A stretch of 64,000 nt of DNA from Zygnema circumcarinatum (GCA_037447605.1 CM074814.1:2973403-3037402), one strand, 5' to 3'. Counted from the first letter of the stretch, positions 39,986-52,811 are shown. Notes: generated by a model from the sequence alone, not told the origin. Numbers and translations are program-made.

Positions 39986-40118
39986 ACCCTAAAAACCCAT
40001 TTAAGCCCCTAAAAAAACCCCTTTTTTGCATAAAAAATGTAAAATGAATAGACATTGCACTTACGATGGCAATCGGCAATTGTTGATCGATCGGACCCTT
40101 CCACCGCTCCCTCCCTCC

Positions 40119-40298
40119 ACGCGATGTGCCGCACATCGATCGGTGACCTTCGCGGATGCTTCCAAGGGTTTCTTCAAGCGTTGTTGCGCGTAGGCGTAGT
40201 TTTCCGCTCCTCTCTAATTTCTTGTGTGCGGAGGTCCTTTGCGACCAGTTCCTCGTGGTTCCTTACGCTGCTTTTGTCCATGCACATCTGATGGCCTC
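40119..40298 (+). repeat. Dispersed repeat, copy B
   Basis: This is the same-orientation partner of 12175-12346, with shared blocks CGGTGACCTTCGCGG, GGCGTAGTTTTCCGCTCCT and GATGGCCTCGC. It ends about 0.55 kb before the DP start codon. Confidence 0.75.
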
Positions 40299-40849
40299 GC
40301 ATGCCACACCTTTTTCTTGATCGCCTTCTCCATCCACCTGCCGTACGACGTGTACCCCTGACCGGCCAGTCCCGTAAACCGTACGGTGCTGACTGCGAGG
40401 GCTGCGCACCGTACGACAATGTACGAAACCGTACGAAAACAGCGCGCAACGGAACTGCGGCGGGGCATGGAGAGGGCTGCGCGCGAGGGCGATTCAAACC
40501 GCCCCGGGAGGCGCAGGCAGACGCGCGCCCGCCGGCCCGCTCTCGCCGCCACGTGGCGCCTCCTCCGCCATGGCCGACTCGCCGGAAGGCAGAGAAGCGC
40601 CCTCCGCAGACGATGAGCGACTGCCCCTGCCAAGCTTGCCAGGGAGGCTGCGCGAGGACGCCGGCGAGAAGGGCGCACCCTCGACTGCGTGCGATGACTC
40701 AGAGGCCGCCCTCCCGGACCGCAATGGTGTTCGTCTACCCTCCTCCTGCCATGGCCGCCCGTGCGGAAGCATCCTCTTTCGATGTCAATTCTTCAGTGCC
40801 TGTATTTTTATTATCTATTTTCCGAGGTTAATCTCTAACTGCTGCAGCC

Positions 40850-43800
40850 ATGACGGCAGGAGGTGCGAGGATCCCCGGAGGCGCATCAGCCCACCCTCCA
40901 AACAGCTCCCGAGGTCGGAACAGTCCCTCCACCACGACGGGTGCGGCGGTCTATGCGCTTCACAGCAATGGCAGCCATAGCCATAGCCAGAGCCAGAGCC
41001 GCAGCCACAGCCACAGCCAGAGCCAGAGCCAGAGCCACAGTCACGGGGGCGCGGCCGCCACGAGCTCGCGGAGTGCCCCGCCCCCGCTGGGTGCGCCGCT
41101 GGGCCGCCTTCGGCCGCCCGAGGAGGCGCTCGACTGCGCGGGCGCGGACTCCGACCTGCGCGACGGGTCAGGGCCGCGCCTCTTCCTGCCGCCGCTGTGA
41201 ACACAGGTGGCGTCTCCTTGCAAGGGCTCATGCAGGCGGGCATTGAGGCGGGCGCATGGCAGGCGCAAGAAAAAGCGCAATCAGCCATACCTGGGGGCAG
41301 ACAAGGCCGGGAAGGGGCTTCGGCACTTCAGCGTCAAAGGTGCGTTGATGAAGCCTGGGCATTTCTGGGCTTCGATTCGGATGTTGGCTCAGGTATCGGC
41401 CGGTACTGGCTCCTCACATCCCTTGTGGACAGCACCGAAACTCTGCACGAACCTTGCAGCCTTTGAACTGTGCTCCTCACAGAGTTCGTGGGTGGAGGGA
41501 TGTCGAGGGTGGCGTTCTGCAGTCTGTGAGAAAGTTAAAAGTAAGGGACGAACGACTTACAACGAGGTGGTTATTCTTTCTTCCAACCTGCGATCGAAAC
41601 GACGGGAAAAGGAGAGCCAGAGGAAGCTAAAGAAGTTTACAGTTTACCTGCTTGTGAAAAGTTGTCGTTGCCTTTGATTGAAGGTTGGCACTGTTGTATA
41701 CTTTGTAGTTATAAGAGGCGCCCAGTCAAACTTCTTTGTTTATTTTACACCAATATCAAGCTGTACTTTTGATGACGTAGCAGCCTCCATATCATCGAGA
41801 TTGTTGTCGTCAGCTTAGTTAGACCGTTGGTTGAACTCTGTTCCAGGGATTCCATCTAAATCAGAGATTTTGGAAAATGCAGGTCGCAGATGAGCTTGTG
41901 GCGGAATTCAGCAACCCTGAAATTACAGAGCCTCTTCATAAGCATGTGAGTGACTCATAACCGTGGACAGCTCCACTCGGATGATTTACTGAGGTCTATA
42001 TGCTTTCTAAATTTTCAATGAACTTTCGCCATCGCTATCCGAGTTTCTTCTAGCATATGTCAGTCTGTGTTCAATGGAAAGGAGCTTGCAACAAGAAGAA
42101 CTTGTCACAAGGCAAAATCGATGAAAGAAACCGATTGAAATTTGCCAAGGGGTTCATTTTCCGCAGCGACAGCAGCAGTACGATGAAAAAAACATAAGGC
42201 GTCGAGTATACGATGCGTTGAACGTCCTGATGGCGATGGATATCATTGCCAAAGAGAAAAAGGAAATCCGCTGGCGTGGGCTTCCCACTGTTGTGGCTTC
42301 GTCGACAGAGCACTTTCAGGTACCGTTTCTGCCATCGACATGCAAACCCTGCTGAACTTATTTATGTGTACACCGCTGATCATTTTTTAGTGAAAGTGTT
42401 CGAAATCTTTCAAGAAGTCTGTTTTCTTTTTGGCCCGGAGTATGCTGTTTCATGTCTATGACCATCGGGATGGTTATTTGGGATCGGGACGACAAGTCAA
42501 TCTACTGACCCGCGTTGAACTCAAAATCTGAACTCAGTGGATAGCTTAGTTTCTTTTGAAGACAAGCCTGCAAGCTCTTCCATGTATCATGCTTTTGCGA
42601 GTATCGCATGTCAGGTCAAAAGTAAAGTACACAAGCCAGACTGAGTTGAATAGTACGGTTATTGGCGGAATGGCCTCTCATCGTACGGATGCAACTGGTT
42701 CTTCTTAAACTGGATGTATTGCAAGGAGTCATTGACGTTCTTAATAGTGTTAAGGTTTGAGTTTATTTGTTTCAATTAAAAGTTAACGAGATGTGATGAA
42801 AGGCCTGTATATTCCAGCAGGTGAAGCCTTGATGTGTGATGCCAACGGACTGAGGGCGGTGGGCAGTGCAGGCGGAAGGGTTGCTGCTGCGCGCACGGCT
42901 GGACAAGAAAGAATCGCACTTAAAGGAGCTCGAAGAGCAGGTGAGGTGAAGGTTCTCTCATGCCCGCTTCTTCTCTCTTTCCTCTGCCCCTCGCCCCTTT
43001 ATCAAAGTGCCCCGCCCGCCGTCTCTCATCTTTCTCTCTTATGTCCTTGCGAAGCTTTTCCTTCCATCTAAGTTGAAACCGGTATCGGACTGGACAGCCT
43101 AAACCTTCTGAATCCACTGGTTTTGCATTCAAGGCTCCTCCCCCACCCCGTTTACATTGGGATCTCTTTATTTTTTCTGGTCTCCCTCTCGCTCCCTCTT
43201 ATCTTTACAAGGGGCAGGAGGTTTGATAATGCCAAGCATACCTGAGTTGAACGCTACTGCTGCTGCTTAGTTGCAGTAGCTCCTCCTTCACGTCATGTTT
43301 TGTCGTGGATTGCTGCCGACTCAATGCCTTTGCGCCTTGTTTTCTTGTTATTCGTCCTGTGTTTAGCATGCACATTCTGAAGTACGGCGCTGAAATTTAA
43401 TTTCGCAATAAGTGAAACACTTGCTGGATCAAATGTATGCCAATGGACACTTGCGATAGTTAAGATGAGGTCAGAAGGTTAAAGCGAACGGAATGGGAGC
43501 TTTCTGCAGGGGTACATGTGCGTTGTCTTTTGATTGTCAAATTTGCAGTCTTTGCTTTAGTCTTGCTTCAACTGCTTGTTGAAAAAACCGTTTCATAACC
43601 GCAAGGCCCTTGTGTGGTCCCCGCCATTTACCTTCCTGAATTTTTTCGGTTGGTCTTGTACCAAATGTGAGTGAGTCCGCCGTTCACGGGCAGTGCAGTG
43701 CAGCGGAAGAGGTAAAGGCAGAGAGAGGGCGGGGTCGGGGCGGGTCGCGAATCTGGAAGATGGGTTTGCTGATTAAAAAAATTCGTTGCGCAGATCAGCG

Positions 43801-44412
43801 GCATCGAGCGGCTCGTTGAGCGCAACCAGGCGGCGTGCCGGCTGCGCAGCGGCGGGGGGGGAGGGGGAGGGGGAGGGGGAGTGGCGCTACCCTTCATCAT
43901 CGTGCAGGTACGCAAGTGGCAGGGTTTCTGATTGGCTGTTGGATTGGCGTGAATGGCTGCCGTGGACCCGAGTGGAGCGGGAGGAGCAGTGCTCTTGGCA
44001 TCGCGGTTGTGGTCTAACAAATGTCGGTCGAGGAGCTGCAGACTCGGCCTCAGGCAACGGTGGAGGTGATGATTTCAGAAGACATGCAGGTGGTCCATTT
44101 CGACTTCAATAGGTCAGTCTGGTCGCCGAATGCTTGGCAAACTGGGAGGATGTCATTGTCGACGTACCTGCAGTCCCTCATTTTCCTAAGCCTGTCTGCC
44201 AGGCAAGGTGCAGGCTGGCCTTGTGATGCCTAAGGTTGGGAAGCAGCTCTGAATGAAGGGATGGGGGCGGGCGCAGCACTCCGTTCCAGCTGCACGACGA
44301 CAGCTACGTCCTGCGCGCTATGGGGCTCTTCCACCCGCCTGCTGGCGGCGCGGCCCTCAGGCAGGAGGGCGAGGCAGGGGGGCGCTCCCCCGACTCCGTG
44401 CCGCCTCCCTAG
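40850..44412 (+). CDS. DP: DP transcription factor (E2F dimerisation partner)
   Basis: Nine exons join without phase conflict: 40850-41196, 41263-41339, 41523-41566, 41883-41945, 42167-42319, 42872-42940, 43794-43907, 44042-44112 and 44277-44412. They give 357 residues. The DNA-binding domain is unmistakable: [55 protein letters not shown] and [15 protein letters not shown]. It includes the RRRVYD core that contacts E2F sites. Next come a heptad-like helix ([10 protein letters not shown]) for pairing with E2F, then [14 protein letters not shown] and [15 protein letters not shown] of the DP C-terminal domain. DP with E2F controls S-phase genes. Odd points are a His/Ser/Gln repeat tract (about residues 43-66, from an AGCCAC/AGCCAG DNA repeat) and a ten-glycine run before LPFIIV. 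An extra 5' exon from ATG 40570 is possible. Confidence 0.95.
40974..41046 (+). repeat. In-frame AGCCAC/AGCCAG hexanucleotide repeat in DP
   Basis: About twelve hexamer units encode alternating Ser-His and Ser-Gln pairs in the DP N-terminal region. Length polymorphism is likely. Confidence 0.85.
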
Positions 44413-45432
44413 CGGCCCCTCTCAAAGGGGCTGCTGCTCTGCTCCTGCTCCCTGTGAACAAAGCGAGAGGCTTCCGAATGCGCGGAGGAGCCGAGTGAAG
44501 AAAATAGCGCGTGCCGTCCATTAGCCGACCCTCGGGACTTTGTAGGTTCACGGACTCATTGTGTTTAGTTCGGTTTACTCTAGTCTAGTCTAGTCTAGTC
44601 TAGTCTAGTCTAGTCTAGTCTAGTCTAGTCTAGTCTAGTCTAGTCTAGTCTAGTCTAGTCTAGTCTAGTCTAGTCTAGTCTAGTCTAGTCTAGTCTAGTC
44701 TAGTCTAGTCTAGTAGACTCTCCTTGTTTGTATGTTGTCACTTTGTCCTGATTTGGTCAGGTTGGTGGTTCAGCGCCTTTGGTCCCGTCTCCCCGGTGTT
44801 GTCGTTAGACCTTAATGCCAGGGAGCGTTTTTCTCTGCCCTTTCCATGCTGTTATGTTGGTCTGCCTCGTTAGCCTTCTATCACGTCCGTACACGGACAG
44901 TACGACCACTGTTTGCACGTGCTATATATTGCCTGCCGTATTGCAGCCCACAGCGCCGTAAAGTTGAGTTTTGCTGAACATTGAATTCACGAGTATCTCG
45001 AAGATCCCAAGAAGGAAATGATTCAATCGAGCATCCAATCTGCCACCTGACTGCTACCGCGTTTGCTATTATTATTGCTTTGCGCGCCTCGACTCGCGTC
45101 GCCTCAGTTCTCTCTCTCTTTCTCTCTCTCTCCCACTCTCAGACGCGCGCAGCGAGCAAGCGCGCTAACGGCCCACCCCGACCTCGACTTCAAACTTCCC
45201 GCGCTTCCAATTTAATTGTGCGGCCACCCCTAGGCCCGTCCCGCCCTAGCACGGACGGACGGGCGGACGGACGGACGGTGCCGTTGCCGTTGCGCCCACC
45301 CGTGCGCTTTCGGACCGTTGGGAGCGGGCGGGCGGGCGAGGGCGCACTCACTCGCCTCTCTCACTCTGGGAACGAGCGAGAGAGAGAGAGTAGGGGCCAC
45401 CGTCGCAACTACTGTCCCGCCTCCCACCGACC
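44413..45432. other. Intergenic between DP and NRAMP, with a pentanucleotide satellite
   Basis: No gene is visible. The TAGTC repeat occupies 44578-44714. CCGTAC-type motifs lie near 44886-44905. Bases 45100-45430 are CT-rich then GC-rich with a GGAC repeat, as expected of promoter and 5' UTR for NRAMP. Confidence 0.6.
44578..44714. repeat. TAGTC pentanucleotide satellite, about 27 copies
   Basis: The unit TAGTC repeats without visible interruption over some 136 bases. CTAG occurs once per unit, so the array is full of short palindromes. Confidence 0.95.
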
Positions 45433-48400
45433 ATGGCGGAGCCGCAGGCGCAGGTGCAGGCGCACGCGGAGGATGAGGGCGCCGGAGCGCACCTGCTCGT
45501 CGACGTCCCGCACGTCCGCACTCTGCCCCCGCCCGCGCTTGCCCGCGCTCACGTGCGCCGCTCAGACCTCACTTCGCGCTGCCATGTGCCGTCCTGTGCT
45601 CTGCTGTGCAGAAGCGAGGCTGGAGCAAGCTCCTCGCGTATCTTGGCCCGGGATTTCTAGTCTGCATTGCGTACATCGACCCGGGAAATTGTGAGTTTCT
45701 GTCGTGCTAGTGACGAATCTTGACAGTCCTGCTTCTTATGGAGCTCCGTTATGAAGGAAACCTGCAATTTATGTCGTGAAAATTCTCAGAAACGCTTTCT
45801 GTATGGAAGGATCTGGGCAAGAAAGAGGGCACGTGGAACAAGGGCCGCGATTTGCATACACATAATGTCTCGTATGTGTTCCTGGGACGAGGTTTAATGC
45901 TTTAGAATGCATTGTAGTTGAATTGCATATGAATGGATTTAAAGGTTTCACATTCCACAAGAAGACAAGTAGCGCATTCACAACAAGAGTTTTCGGGTGA
46001 CGCAAGATTTCGATGCCGATAAGGCATTTTCATTTGTCTGGCTGGGTCTTGCAGTCGAAAGTGATTTGCAAGCGGGAGCTCGTTTCAAATATGAGGTAAG
46101 GCAAATGGCGACAATGCATTTTTCTAAGACAAACTGCGATATGGAAAATTGTATTTCTGTAACTGTTGTTGGAATTGCTAGATATCAAGTGCTTCAACTC
46201 AATGAGTATGGCTTTTATAAATTTGGTTTTTTTTTTTTATTGAAGAGAAAGAGATTCTCTTGTTTGTAAGACGGAAAGCATGTGCTTAACCGAGGTTTAT
46301 GGTGATTGGATATGTATCCACCAATTTAAAGCTGGCTGCCTTTCAAAGCGAGGAGGCCGATTTTTATTTTTATTTTCAAGTCTATTCACAATCAATGCAT
46401 ACGTGTAGACAAGCCGGCGGTTCAGAGTAGCTCTTGACCTGGCTTGCGCCAAGTTGAACAAGACGCGCGCACCCTGAACGTGATGTGCAGCTTTTGTGGG
46501 TGCTCCTTCTGGCTTCGGTCGGAGGCCTCCTTATCCAGTCTTTGTCTGCCAACCTCGGAGTGGTCACTGGTGAGCGGCCTCCTGTCGCGCCCCTGTGGGC
46601 AGTGGTTTCAGCAGTGCCTTTTAAATGCCGGCCAGGCCATGACTGCCCCACTTTTTCTCTCACTCTCCAGCTCGGTAATTGCGATGCGTATTTTTAAATA
46701 TGAGTGAACGTGTCTCAAGTTCCACAATGGGCGAAGTCATTGCTGGCTAGGATGAATTGTATTTGAGCTGTAAACACATCAAGTGTCGGTTTTTTTCTTG
46801 CTCCTTCTAGTCAGTTTTCTTTTTGCCCTTTTGAATCACCTGATGAACAATGATTGGTCCACGAATTCTTCCTGAACTTTGCCCTTTGCAGGGCAACATC
46901 TGGCGCAGCATTGCCGAACCGAGTACCCCCCGCGACTCAACTTTGCGCTTTGGGTAGTGGCTGAGCTTGCCATCGTTGCCAGTGACATTCCAGAAGGTTA
47001 GACCAAGGCTTCACTGCAGAAGGTGGAAATGGAAGTCAACGGAATGGACCCGTGACGTGTTTCTTCGAAAGTGTCCTTTTTTCGACAAAAAAGTCTTAAT
47101 TGGCTTGCTGAGCGGAGATTCTGTTATGCGAACTCAGTTAGGCGACAACTCTGGCAGCTGCTTCAGCCATGCAGAGAAAAATTCACAGTACCTGTAGACA
47201 ATTTCGTAGGATTAATGAGCTACAATTATTCTTAGGAATCATGACATGTCAAAGACTCGGTGAATGCAGGTATGTTCAGATGGATATGGTGTTGCTATTC
47301 AAACGGTTGGAAGGTTGGGAAGTAATTATTGTTTGAGTAGGACGGATATGGTCGAAAAAGAGCAGTTGCGATATGGTTCTGGGGAATCATGCGTGTCAGA
47401 GCTGTTCACTGTATGATCCAAACTCATAGAGGGGCCTATTGAGGTTGTAGTTCGTGTGTAGGTATTGCTTATAGATAAGTAGGTTCTACAAACCCTGACA
47501 AGCCTGCAACCAAACTAATGCTCGTGGCGAGTGCAGTGATCGGAACCGCCTTCGCGCTGAACATGCTGTTCGGGGTGGCGGTGTGGGCGGGCGTGCTGCT
47601 CACGGGGCTCAGCACGCTGCTGCTCCTCGCGCTGCAGCGCTACGGGGTCAGACACTCAAAACCTTAAACCCGCTGCACCCACGATCTGGAGAGACTGTCC
47701 CAAGCTTCCTGGACTTGGGCTCCGCTGTGCTGAGCAACTCTAGAAGGGCAGAAGTTGGCTTCTCTTTGTTCAAAGTGGTCCCTCATAACATATGTCTTGT
47801 CATCTTGTTTATTTTCTTCACCAAAGGATATTTAGCCGTTGTCAAGCTGGACCCGTAAAGTTAGGTGTTTTGAGCCGTTGTTTTCAGGCAGGCATGCGAG
47901 TATGTATGGGCACAGCTCATTTTCAAGATCCTCCTGCAATTGAGGTGATTGACTGTTTGACGAGTCTTTTAGCCAACAGCACAGACCATTGACAATAACA
48001 ACGAAACCTTGTTGACAACCTCGATGAGCAGCTTTTTTGCTCTCAGCAACCGATGTTCGTATGTCCAGTTCACGTAAAACCCCATGCAAGGTTTTGAGGT
48101 TTTGCTTTTCATCCTGCAATTACGCCTTCTTTTGGATGCTCATGGCAGAGCTGCCAGTGCCCCGTGCCTGACGTCATTGAAAGAGAAGTGGAAGTTCAAG
48201 TGGGCTCAATGCACGCACCGACTATTTTTAAAAATGGCATCTTGTCGTTTCAGGTGAGGAAATTGGAGGGCTTTATTTCTGTGCTCGTCCTCCTGATCGC
48301 TCTCTGCTTCATGGTGGAAATGTTTTTCGCTGCCCCGAACCCTGCCGCCGTCCTGGAGGGCCTCGCGGTGCCGCGGCTCTCCGGGGCGGGGTCGACCGGC

Positions 48401-51400
48401 CTCGCCATCTCCCTCCTCGGGGCCGTCGTCATGCCGTCAGTCGCCCTCACCCTAAAAACCCTAAAAAATACACCGACCTTAAATCCCTCATCTCTTGAAC
48501 CGTGTGGTGTATTATAATATTTGAATCAATAACGAACACATTCCGTGTTGAAGTTCTTTCAAGCTTGACACTATATGGAGACGCCACGGGATGATAAGTT
48601 TGCAGTCAGAATTGGGGCTAAAATTTTAGGGTCTGGCATGTGGCATTCAGAGGATGGTTCAAGCTGATTGGTCGCATTGGTGGTCAAGGCGGAGCGGTGC
48701 AGGCACAATCTGTTCCTCCATTCAGCGCTCGTGCTGAGCAGAAAAGCTCCTCGCACAGATCAGGCCATTAGGGTACTTTCCAGCCCCGCTTCCATTTGAA
48801 AGCCTGAGAATCCTTTCATGAGGCTGATCCTTAAAAAAGGAATGCGAGTACCAAGCACCTACGTATATCTGTAGAAAACCGTGAAACAATTATAAACCTG
48901 ATTTATTTATGACTAGCATCAAACCCATTTTCAACCCAACATATTCCTAATGTGAACTGCGGAGGTGTATTGCGGACTGAATCATGACAAGACGTTAGAT
49001 GTGGCAAAAGTTCGTAGAAGGATCCAAGATCCAATCGACTTGTGTGTTGCTGTCCGGGCTACCTCACCTTACGAAGTAGACTGCGAGGAACAGGTCCTGG
49101 CTTTGAGCCACGACCAGGGAAATGTCGCAACTTGGGTAGCCACAGCTTCATGAGTGGGTGCTCGCACGGAGGGTTCAGGACGGGTGCAGGTACAGCCTCA
49201 TCGAGGTCTCCATCGCGCTCGCCGTCGCCTTTGCCATCAACGTGTCGGTCATCGCCGTCAGCGGCTCCGTGTGCGGCCGCGACGATCTGTCACTCGAAGA
49301 CCGCTCCAACTGCGACAGCTTAGACCTCAACCGAGCGCCCTTTTTGCTCAAGGTTCGTGCTGACTGGTGGTTGAGACGAAATTTGAAGGAATCCTTTCAT
49401 CATGGACCTAAGAAAGGGTTTAGTTGCCATTCCGGGATGTGGTCTCTTTCTGTTCGAACACTCTTTCAAAGAAAAAAAGAAAGAAGAAAGAAGAAAGAAA
49501 GAAATGGAGGCGGTATTTTTTAGAGACACAACTCAAGGGTGAGTGCCAAATGAGGTCCAAGTGGCAGAGCCGGAGCGCATCCGCTGACGGAGCGTGTGGT
49601 GCATTCTCAGAATACGTTGGGAAAGGCGGCATCAAAACTGTTTGGCATCGCGCTTCTGGCGTCCGGCCAGAGTTCCACCATCACGGGGACCTATGCAGGG
49701 CAGTACGTTATGCAGGTGAGAGTGGTCCTTTAAATGATGTTTGGTTCTGAACAGCAGCTATCAGATTATCTAGAATCTAGCTCACCGTAGTGGACTGAGC
49801 TTGTCTAGGTACAACTATTTTTTTCAAGCAGAAATGAGCGACTTAATTGCCGCAAAAGTTGACGAAAGTTTCCATGACAGAATTTTGGTCTCTATGCTGC
49901 CGCTCATTGATATCTTTCATGTCCAAAAACCTGTCAGCAGTGTCATCTGAAAGAAGAAATGGTCAGAGTATGGATAAATGCCTAGTTAATCCCTTGTGAT
50001 TGATAGGGTTTTTTGGAGCTCCAATATCAACCATGGATTCGAAATCTTGTGACGCGCATGGTAGCAATCTTGCCGTCACTCGCAGTTGCCCTTATTGGCG
50101 GATCCCGTGGAGCCGGCGAACTCATTATCATCTCCTCGGTATGTTCTTGCGATGTTATGCCGGTTTTGGTCTCAACAGTCAAACCCTCTGTAGGGAAAAG
50201 TACAACTGAATCTAGATCAGGAGGTTAAACTTGTTGACGGTGTCCTATGTCTTATGAGGGCTTCTCCTTCCATTGCACCACACAATGTTGGCAACATTCC
50301 CATAAGCAACATCATGGATACGAACAATGTCGAAAAACTAAGGAGATGATGTCTGGCATTTGCACAAAGGAGTGGGTGTCTCATGATGGGGTCTGGCACT
50401 ACTGGGAAAGTCCACCCAATAGGAAGGAAGGCGAGGGGGAGAACAAGTGTGAAGTGGCACAAAATGAGTTTTTAGGGATTGAGGCGAGATCTGGGTATAG
50501 ACAGGCCTGAAAACTCCAACCCTCACTTGGCTGCAAGAGCAGTTGAAGTGTAGAGTGGGATTCCGATTCATTTTAGCGCATTGCGGCGTTGGTGTTGTGG
50601 AGATATGAAGCAGTCTCCTGATACACTTCTTGCACTCTTCCCCCTCAATTCTCTCACGCAGCGATTATAGACGACTGTCCCTCACTCCAAGTGGCTAACG
50701 CTGATGCAGATGATACTGGCGTTTGAGCTCCCGTTTGCCCTCTTGCCTTTGCTGAAATTCGCCAGCAGTCCCCACAAGATGGGCCCTTACGTTGGCCACC
50801 CTCTTGTAAGTGTGGGGGACCTTGCAAGACTGAAGTAATCGAACAAAGTGCAGGATTCTGTATCTTATGCAATTCATTTCCGTTTGTATAGAAAATGCCG
50901 ATGTGGTCAGTTTGATAGCACGTAAGGGCGGTTAGCCTTGCTTTATGTTTTTTGAGTATACCGTAGAGCGTATGATGGATGATTCAACCAGTGCCGCAGA
51001 AGTTGGATATCTTCTGAATATGTGAAAGTCCTGCAAACAGAGAGATAATCAGCCAAAAACTTTCTGGATAGGTGTAGTTGTTTTTTTCATGAAAATCGCT
51101 ATTAGATGCTCTGTCTTTCCTTCTGTGCCTCACAGAGCAATGGTGTTCTCTTTGCGTGAAAGTGAATTTAATTTATGAAGTGGAAGCCTGAAAAACCAGA
51201 GAACATTTCTATGGCTTGACCCTCATTGTACTTGTGGATTGGTATCATGGTTTCGATTCTGATGTGTTTTGCAGGTGATCGCCTTTATATGGACGCTCGG
51301 TCTCTTCATCGTACTGGTGAATGTATACTATTTGTGCAACGTCTTCTTGGGATGGCTGCTTCATAGTGGCCTTGCCCTTGCGAGTCAACTGGGCATGGGG

Positions 51401-51709
51401 ATGTTCGTTGCCTCAGGTGTCCTCCTTTACGTAGGAGCAATTGTTTATTTGGCAATTAGGAAGGACACGGAAGTCACTTTTTCACCACCTTATGATCAGC
51501 CAGGGGACAATAGTTCAACAGATTCTGACGTTGAAGTTTCAGAAGGGTTCGAAGAGTATGTTCCTAATCGCTCTCATCCAGTTCAGCAAGAGCTCAAAGT
51601 CGTTTTTGCAAGGGACCTTGTACGTCCAGGATATCAAGACTCTGCTAGTCTGATGATGCAAAATGGGCGAAGCAGAACACATGAAGAATGTGAATCAGCT
51701 TCATCTTGA
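45433..51709 (+). CDS. NRAMP: NRAMP-family divalent metal transporter
   Basis: Thirteen exons join in phase: 45433-45552, 45612-45690, 46055-46095, 46491-46569, 46892-46996, 47537-47646, 48254-48435, 48703-48772, 49179-49352, 49611-49715, 50007-50138, 50710-50805 and 51275-51709. They give 575 residues. The metal site residues are present: DPGN in the first membrane segment ([17 protein letters not shown]) and MPHN in the sixth ([20 protein letters not shown]). The consensus transport motif appears as [13 protein letters not shown]. About eleven hydrophobic segments follow the family pattern, then a cytosolic tail of about 75 residues. NRAMPs are proton-coupled importers of iron, manganese and related ions at the plasma or vacuole membrane; which membrane cannot be told. 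The exon 1 donor has one in-frame alternative, at 45510. Confidence 0.95.
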
Positions 51710-51769
51710 GTTGAGGACATGTATTGTTTGTGGAATGCTAATTGTGCAAATTCAATGCAACCAGCAGAC

Positions 51770-52090
51770 CAGATGGTTAACCATCTGACCAATGATTAAC
51801 CATATGGTCGAGGCTTCGTGACTAACCATTTCGACGAGGTGACTGCCTAAACCCAGCCAAGGCGCAAAAAAAGCCTCGTCATATAGTTAATTATCTGACC
51901 ATATGGTCAATAATCTCGTCAAAGGTCCGTGGCTAACCGTTTGCGCGAAGCGGTGACCAAAGCCAACCAAGGCGCACAAAATGCGACTAGCTGCTTAGCC
52001 ATCTACCATGTGGTTAACCAAATGGTCGAGGCTTCGTGGCTAATCATTTGCACGAGGTAGTGACTGACTAAAGCCAGCCAAGGTGCAGAA
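51770..52090. repeat. Tandem repeat of about 110 bp, three degenerate copies
   Basis: Each copy has a palindromic ACCATATGGT-like core, GAGGCTTCGTGGCTAA, a GAGGTGACTG-like block and AGCCAAGGCGCA. The copies are diverged and no protein is encoded. Confidence 0.75.
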
Positions 52091-52099
52091 AAATCCACA

Positions 52100-52545
52100 G
52101 TAGAGAGAAAAGAGGGGAACGAGGGAAAAGAGGGGAAAGGAGGGAAAGGAGGGGAACGAGGGAAACGAGGGAAAGGAGGGAAAGGAGGGGAAAGAGGGAA
52201 AAGAAGGAAAAGAGGAAAAAGAGGGAAAAGTGGGAAAAGAGGGAAAAGAGGGAAAAGAGGGAAAAGAGGAAAAAGAGGGAAAAGAGGGAAAAGAGGGAAA
52301 AGAGGGAAAAGAGGGAAAAGAGGGAAAAGAGGGAAAGAGGGAAAAGGGGGAAAAGAAGGAAACGAGGGAAAAGAGGGAAACGAGGGAACAGAGGGAAAAG
52401 ATGGAAATGAGGGAAAAGAGGGAAAAGAGGAAAAAGAGGGAAAAGAGGGAAAAGAGGAATAAGAGGGAAAAGAGGAAAAAGAGCGAAAAGAGGGAAACGA
52501 GGGAAAAGAGGGAAAAGATGGAAAGCGGGAAAAGCGGGAAAAGGG
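52100..52545 (+). repeat. Purine minisatellite GAGGGAAAA
   Basis: A nine-base unit (GAGGGAAAA with variants GAGGGGAAC and GAGGAAAAA) runs for about 445 bases with hardly any pyrimidine on this strand. Confidence 0.9.
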
Positions 52546-52811
52546 TTTTTAGGGTTTTTATGGTTTTGAGGGTTTTTAGGTCCAGTGTCTGTCTGTCTAT
52601 CTGAAGTGTCTCAATCGTCACAAGGCAAAACATAGAGACCTTAAAGGCTGCGTAAAAGCACTGTATTGTTTGCAAAGCGGAGATGTCTCCGAACTCCTTG
52701 AAATGTGTGCCATACATATCTTTCTTTTCTTACGAAAATATCACTGCCAAATGATAACCTTCACTGGAATAACATGATTGTTACGTTCTGTTGGTTGGTG
52801 GTCTGTTTTAG

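Larger units (their letters stand above)
38863..40849. other. Intergenic: transposon-arm relic, dispersed repeat, GTACGG cluster, DP 5' region
   Basis: No gene is supported. Bases 39828-39985 resemble the terminal arm of the foldback element at 1546, 40119-40298 is copy B of the dispersed repeat, and 40335-40440 is dense in CCGTAC/GTACGG. Bases 40450-40849 are GC-rich. They include an open frame from ATG 40570 (MADSPEGREA) that may be an upstream exon or leader of the DP gene. Confidence 0.55.
51710..52811. other. Repeat block between NRAMP and the histidine-kinase exons
   Basis: Apart from NRAMP 3' UTR the stretch is repeats: about three copies of a roughly 110-base unit (51770-52090), a GGGAAAAGA purine minisatellite (52100-52545) and GGTTTTTAGG units (52545-52580). 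Bases 52585-52811 show no exon. Confidence 0.65.
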
